Assembly: GCA_005773755.1 (NCBI GenBank)
Contig: SXHE01000028.1
Coordinates: 1 to 5,917, forward strand
DNA length: 5,917 nucleotides
Source of the DNA: Planctomycetia bacterium
Lineage (GTDB): Bacteria > Planctomycetota > Planctomycetia > Gemmatales > Gemmataceae
Reading direction: 5' to 3'
The position numbers were made by a program, and so were the translations under genes. A model generated the notes under the pieces. It was not told where the DNA came from. It worked only from the letters and a program-made list of their open reading frames with translations, and did no database searches. The first letter of the stretch is position 1. Each line of letters begins with the position of its first letter. This document shows, piece after piece, positions 4,568 through 5,917 of this stretch.

Positions 4568-5917
4568 TCAGTCGATGGGTACGCGCTTGGCGAGGGTCAC
4601 GGCCGCTCGCTGAATGTCCTGGTACTCGCGCGTGTGGCGCACGGCGTTGAGGTCGGCATCGGTGCCCATACGGTGCGCGTTGCGATACCCCTGGTTGACC
4701 GCCTTCAAGAGCAGATCGAGCGCTCGGGCCTGATCCGCGGCGCGATTGGTGGACGTGACCGCCAGGGTCAGGAGATCGAACGCCCCGCCTTGACCGGTCG
4801 CCGGAACAGCCGACGCGAGCGCGAACACCGAGGCGGCCTGGTAAGTGACCTCCGGGTCGGCGGCGGAGAGCTGTCGCGCCTTGGCGATCTCGTCGCGCGC
4901 CTCGTTCCGGCGGCCGAGGCGCGCCAGGATGACGGCCCGGTTCGCGACCGCGAGGCCGGATTCCGGGTACAATTCGACCACTTTCGTCGCGACGACGAGA
5001 GCCGTCTCGTTGTCTTTCAACTTGTCGGCCAGAACGTGCGCCAGGTTCTGAAGGGCCAGCAGCGAGCGCGGGTTCAGTTCGAGCGCGCGCTCGAAGTCCG
5101 CGCGGGCCCCCTTCGGGTCGGTGCCCGTTCGGGTCCAGCCGCGGGCGATGAAGTCGGCATCGGTCTTCGCCTCGAGTTTCTTCGCGGCGTCCGCGTCATC
5201 GGCCGAGCCGGGCCGGTCGCCGCGAGCCGAGCGCACCATCCCACGAATCAAGTGAACGGACAGCGCCGGAGCCCCGCGGTCGAGCGCGGCGGTCAGGTCC
5301 GCTTCCGCGCCGGCCAAGTCCTCTTTCGTTCCGAGGTGGAACCGGGCCAGTGCCCGGTGGCGGCAGGCGTTGAAGCCGGTCGGGTCGAGCGCGATCGCTT
5401 TGGTGAACTCGGCCTCCGCTCGGTCGTGCTGTAATTGGAGCACGTACACCACGGCCCGCTGGTAGGCCGGGCGCGGGTCGGTGGGTAGTTGCGCGCGGGC
5501 CACGTCGTACCGTTCCAGCGCCCGCTGGAACTGCCCCGTCTGCTGGCGGCAGTACGCGAGGCAGAACTGGGCGGCGGCGTGGCCGGGCTTCGCCGTCACC
5601 GCGCGGTCCAGAACCCGCGCGGCGCTGACGTAGTGCCCCTGGTTCAGGGCGAACGCGCCGTCGAGGAACAGCGCGCGTGCGTCCGGCTCGCGCTCCCCGG
5701 CGGCGGGCGGATCAAACGTCTCGCCCGCCGCCGGGGCGATCAGGGCCGCGAGCCGGTCGAGCGCCGGCGGGGCCGCGCCCGCGGCAAAACACCCGCGCGC
5801 GGCCGTCGCCAATTTCCACGCCTCCACCGCCAACACCCCGCGCTCTTCCTCGGTCCACCGTTCCGCTTCTTGCCACGTGGCGCGGGCCAGCAGGATCATC
5901 AGCTCGCCCAGGTCGGC
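4568..5917 (-). CDS. TPR-repeat protein, 5' end outside window (possible C-terminus of a Ser/Thr kinase)
   Basis: The frame is open to the right edge and encodes 449 visible residues made mostly of tetratricopeptide repeats, which are helical protein-interaction units. Counting from the Met at 5899, TPR-like pairs cover about 74-210 (for example ARALFLDGAFALNQGHYVSAA, then LDRAVTAKPGH) and about 246-345 (ADFERALELNPRSLLALQNLA, then VVELYPESGLAVANRAVIL). The C-terminal segment LLLKAVNQGYRNAHRMGTDADLNAVR (396-421) is the closing pattern I associate with TPR tails of planctomycete Ser/Thr protein kinases. The six codons upstream of that Met (ADLGEL) continue the same helical style without a stop, so the protein probably starts further out; an internal start at 5899 cannot be excluded. 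No kinase motif, signal peptide or membrane span is visible. Several repeats are eroded, notably around 211-245. The gene shares the terminator at 4503-4554. Confidence 0.85.
   Translation of the reverse strand, partial: ADLGELMILLARATWQEAERWTEEERGVLAVEAWKLATAARGCFAAGAAPPALDRLAALIAPAAGETFDPPAAGEREPDARALFLDGAFALNQGHYVSAARVLDRAVTAKPGHAAAQFCLAYCRQQTGQFQRALERYDVARAQLPTDPRPAYQRAVVYVLQLQHDRAEAEFTKAIALDPTGFNACRHRALARFHLGTKEDLAGAEADLTAALDRGAPALSVHLIRGMVRSARGDRPGSADDADAAKKLEAKTDADFIARGWTRTGTDPKGARADFERALELNPRSLLALQNLAHVLADKLKDNETALVVATKVVELYPESGLAVANRAVILARLGRRNEARDEIAKARQLSAADPEVTYQAASVFALASAVPATGQGGAFDLLTLAVTSTNRAADQARALDLLLKAVNQGYRNAHRMGTDADLNAVRHTREYQDIQRAAVTLAKRVPID

Noticed and set aside
4070..5434. 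Long plus-strand open frame of 454 codons
   Set aside because: Most of it is antisense to the TPR gene, is extremely Arg-rich with no domain pattern, and runs out of frame across the 58-residue protein and the terminator. It is a GC-rich shadow.

Overview
The window looks like a GC-rich chromosome segment from a planctomycete, most likely a Gemmata-type organism (Gemmataceae). This is inferred from three things. First, a tiny protein carries the LExRxxPS N-terminal motif that I associate with exported planctomycete proteins. Second, a TPR protein has the C-terminal style seen on planctomycete Ser/Thr kinases. Third, two lineage-restricted-looking exported proteins of unknown function are present. 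No mobile element, tRNA, rRNA or CRISPR array is visible.

Layout. At 1-165 (+) is the tail of an ABC-transporter ATPase of LolD/MacB type. It converges, across two small hairpins (181-219), on a minus-strand pair of unrecognised envelope proteins (265-1128 and 1190-2137). These are read divergently from a plus-strand two-gene phosphate operon: a DUF47/PhoU-like protein (2288-2935) overlapping by 8 bases a complete Pit-family inorganic phosphate transporter (2928-3965). A probable terminator overlaps the pit stop codon. Next comes a comparatively AT-rich 346-base gap with an 8-mer repeat array, a promoter-like pair and a wobble-containing hairpin, leading into a 58-residue proline-rich protein (4312-4488). 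A strong bidirectional terminator (4503-4554) separates it from a convergent minus-strand TPR protein that runs off the right edge (4568-5917).

How the parts fit. DUF47 plus Pit is a widespread low-affinity phosphate uptake unit in which the PhoU-like partner is thought to modulate the permease. The divergent intergenic region holds three clear (possibly four) 11-bp tandem units with a TTCAC core on the minus strand. This is the periodicity and core of PHO boxes in other phyla, so phosphate control of both sides is a reasonable but untested hypothesis. It would link the two unknown envelope proteins to phosphate physiology.

The best candidates for something undescribed are this PHO-box-like array with its divergent unknown gene pair, and the structured leader with the 58-residue LExRxxPS mini-protein. 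I see no clear evidence of a wholly new multi-gene system.
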